From Candidatus Woesearchaeota archaeon (GTDB lineage: Archaea; Nanobdellota; Nanobdellia; Woesearchaeales; GW2011-AR4), in assembly GCA_016185755.1 (NCBI GenBank), contig JACPMX010000014.1, positions 53,868 through 117,867 of the forward strand: 64,000 nt of DNA, given 5' to 3'. Positions 63,392 to 64,000 of the stretch are shown piece by piece. The stretch's first letter is position 1. Each line of letters opens with the position of its first letter. Both the position numbers and the translations under genes were made by a program. The notes below the pieces were generated by a model. The model searched no databases. It worked only from the letters and a program-made list of their open reading frames with translations, and was not told the DNA's origin.

Positions 63392-63406
63392 ACAGCGCCT
63401 TTAGAA

Positions 63407-63745
63407 TTATTTTTGCAATTTTAATATGGCTTCTGCAAGGTTGCCGTTGCTCTGCTCCAGAGCCTCAAGCGCCTCCTCCCTTGAGCAGCCTGCCTGCTCC
63501 ATTATGGTGCTTAAGTCGTCCTCGCTTATCTCCAGCTTTTCGTCCCTCTCAACTTCTGTTATCTCCCCTACAACCTGTATGCTCTCCTGCCCCATCATGT
63601 TGACCCTGCTCACCTGGGGATTTTTGATGACAAGATCCTTGCCTGCAGTCTTGATTATGACCAGTTCCGCGTCTATCTCCTCCTGCTTTATGCCCAGCCT
63701 TTTCATAGCCTTCTGCATTTCCCTTGGATTCATTCCCGGAAACAT
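63407..63745 (-). CDS. nac: Nascent polypeptide-associated complex protein
   Basis: The track starts at 63820, but the ATG at 63745 (MFPGMNPREMQKAMKRLGI) is the family start and has a good ribosome-binding site (aggtgat). It gives 112 aa. The NAC beta-barrel (about 30-70) is followed by a C-terminal UBA domain (STIMEQAGCSREEALEALEQSNGNLAEAIL). Archaeal NAC homodimers bind nascent chains at the ribosome exit. It is 8 nt downstream of Sec61 beta, so targeting and translocation genes are linked. Confidence 0.93.
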   Translation of the reverse strand: MFPGMNPREMQKAMKRLGIKQEEIDAELVIIKTAGKDLVIKNPQVSRVNMMGQESIQVVGEITEVERDEKLEISEDDLSTIMEQAGCSREEALEALEQSNGNLAEAILKLQK

Positions 63746-63753
63746 GAAATCAC

Positions 63754-63927
63754 CTATATCCCGAGCAGCCTGTTGCCATAAGCGTAAAGAAATATCATGA
63801 TAAAGATGACAACAACGCAAAGCACGATTATGTGCCCGGGCTTGAATTTTACTTTGCTCTTGTACTCGTCAAAATACCTTACTAAGCCGCCCATGCCGGA
63901 AGGCATTGAAATCCTGTCTTGCGCCAT
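63754..63927 (-). CDS. secG: Preprotein translocase Sec61 beta subunit
   Basis: This 57-aa gene is missing from the track. Translation gives RISMPSGMGGLVRYFDEYKS, the well-known Sec61 beta signature, followed by one membrane segment (about residues 33-50) and a short tail. The ATG at 63927 is preceded by a TATA-like aatataaaataaa. It forms an operon with NAC. Confidence 0.9.
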   Translation of the reverse strand: MAQDRISMPSGMGGLVRYFDEYKSKVKFKPGHIIVLCVVVIFIMIFLYAYGNRLLGI

Positions 63928-64000
63928 TTTAATTGGTTATTATGAATTTAATATAAAATAAATTGGCAGGGCTTGAATAAGCCACCTTTTGTCAGGTCCT

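Overview
The window reads as one contig of an archaeal chromosome. The evidence is the gene set: aIF5B, aEF1B, L18e, RpoD, RpoN, the S13-S4-S11-RpoD-L18e-L13-S9-RpoN gene order, Trm1, Sec61 beta and archaeal NAC. Most genes also have TATA boxes about 25-30 nt upstream of leaderless ATGs, many genes share 4-nt ATGA overlaps, and one tRNA carries BHB-type introns. The very large LamG surface protein, small hypothetical membrane proteins and many toxin-antitoxin pairs suggest a DPANN lineage such as Woesearchaeota or Pacearchaeota. That placement is an inference from gene content only; no phylogeny was run.

Layout. 1-12.8 kb holds a truncated coiled-coil gene, two lipoproteins, a translation and RNA block (rtcA, Zn-ribbon, aEF1B, trm1, aIF5B, PUA protein), an IS200/IS605-type transposase beside a Nudix gene, unknowns, DUF371, a 163-bp MITE-like element and an asparagine-synthase-like PP-loop protein. 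12.8-48.3 kb is a cell-surface island: a 1172-aa anchored coiled-coil protein, a related 402-aa anchored protein, a 214-aa anchored protein, a 408-aa fibre-like protein and an 8054-aa LamG giant. Four toxin-antitoxin modules lie around or inside it: hicBA at the left, DUF433/DUF5615 antisense inside the giant gene, hicBA at the right, and an AbrB/PIN pair. The fibre and giant genes are each translationally coupled to a small DNA-binding protein gene (an RHH protein and a duplicated HTH-like protein). Both operons have the same upstream motif and arrays of helically phased repeats.

48.3-53.5 kb has a stable structured RNA gene (SRP 7S-like) and metabolic genes (thiL, ilvE, NAD kinase, panE-like, an IPMDH/ICDH-family gene). 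53.5-57.3 kb has a K+ channel, a bacterial-type LeuRS and an Sfm1-like SPOUT methyltransferase. 57.3-61.2 kb is the ribosomal protein/RNA polymerase cluster with an embedded tRNA-Leu. 61.4 kb has a tRNA-His that can be folded with two introns, one of them in the T-loop. The right end has msrB, two small membrane or helical proteins, NAC and Sec61 beta.

Strongest candidates for new biology: (i) the regulator plus surface-protein cassettes with phased repeat arrays; (ii) a promoter-bearing toxin-antitoxin pair lodged antisense in the giant gene without breaking its frame; (iii) the doubly interrupted tRNA-His; (iv) a hicBA operon coupled to a presenilin-type protease. All calls come from reading the sequence; no database search or folding program was used.
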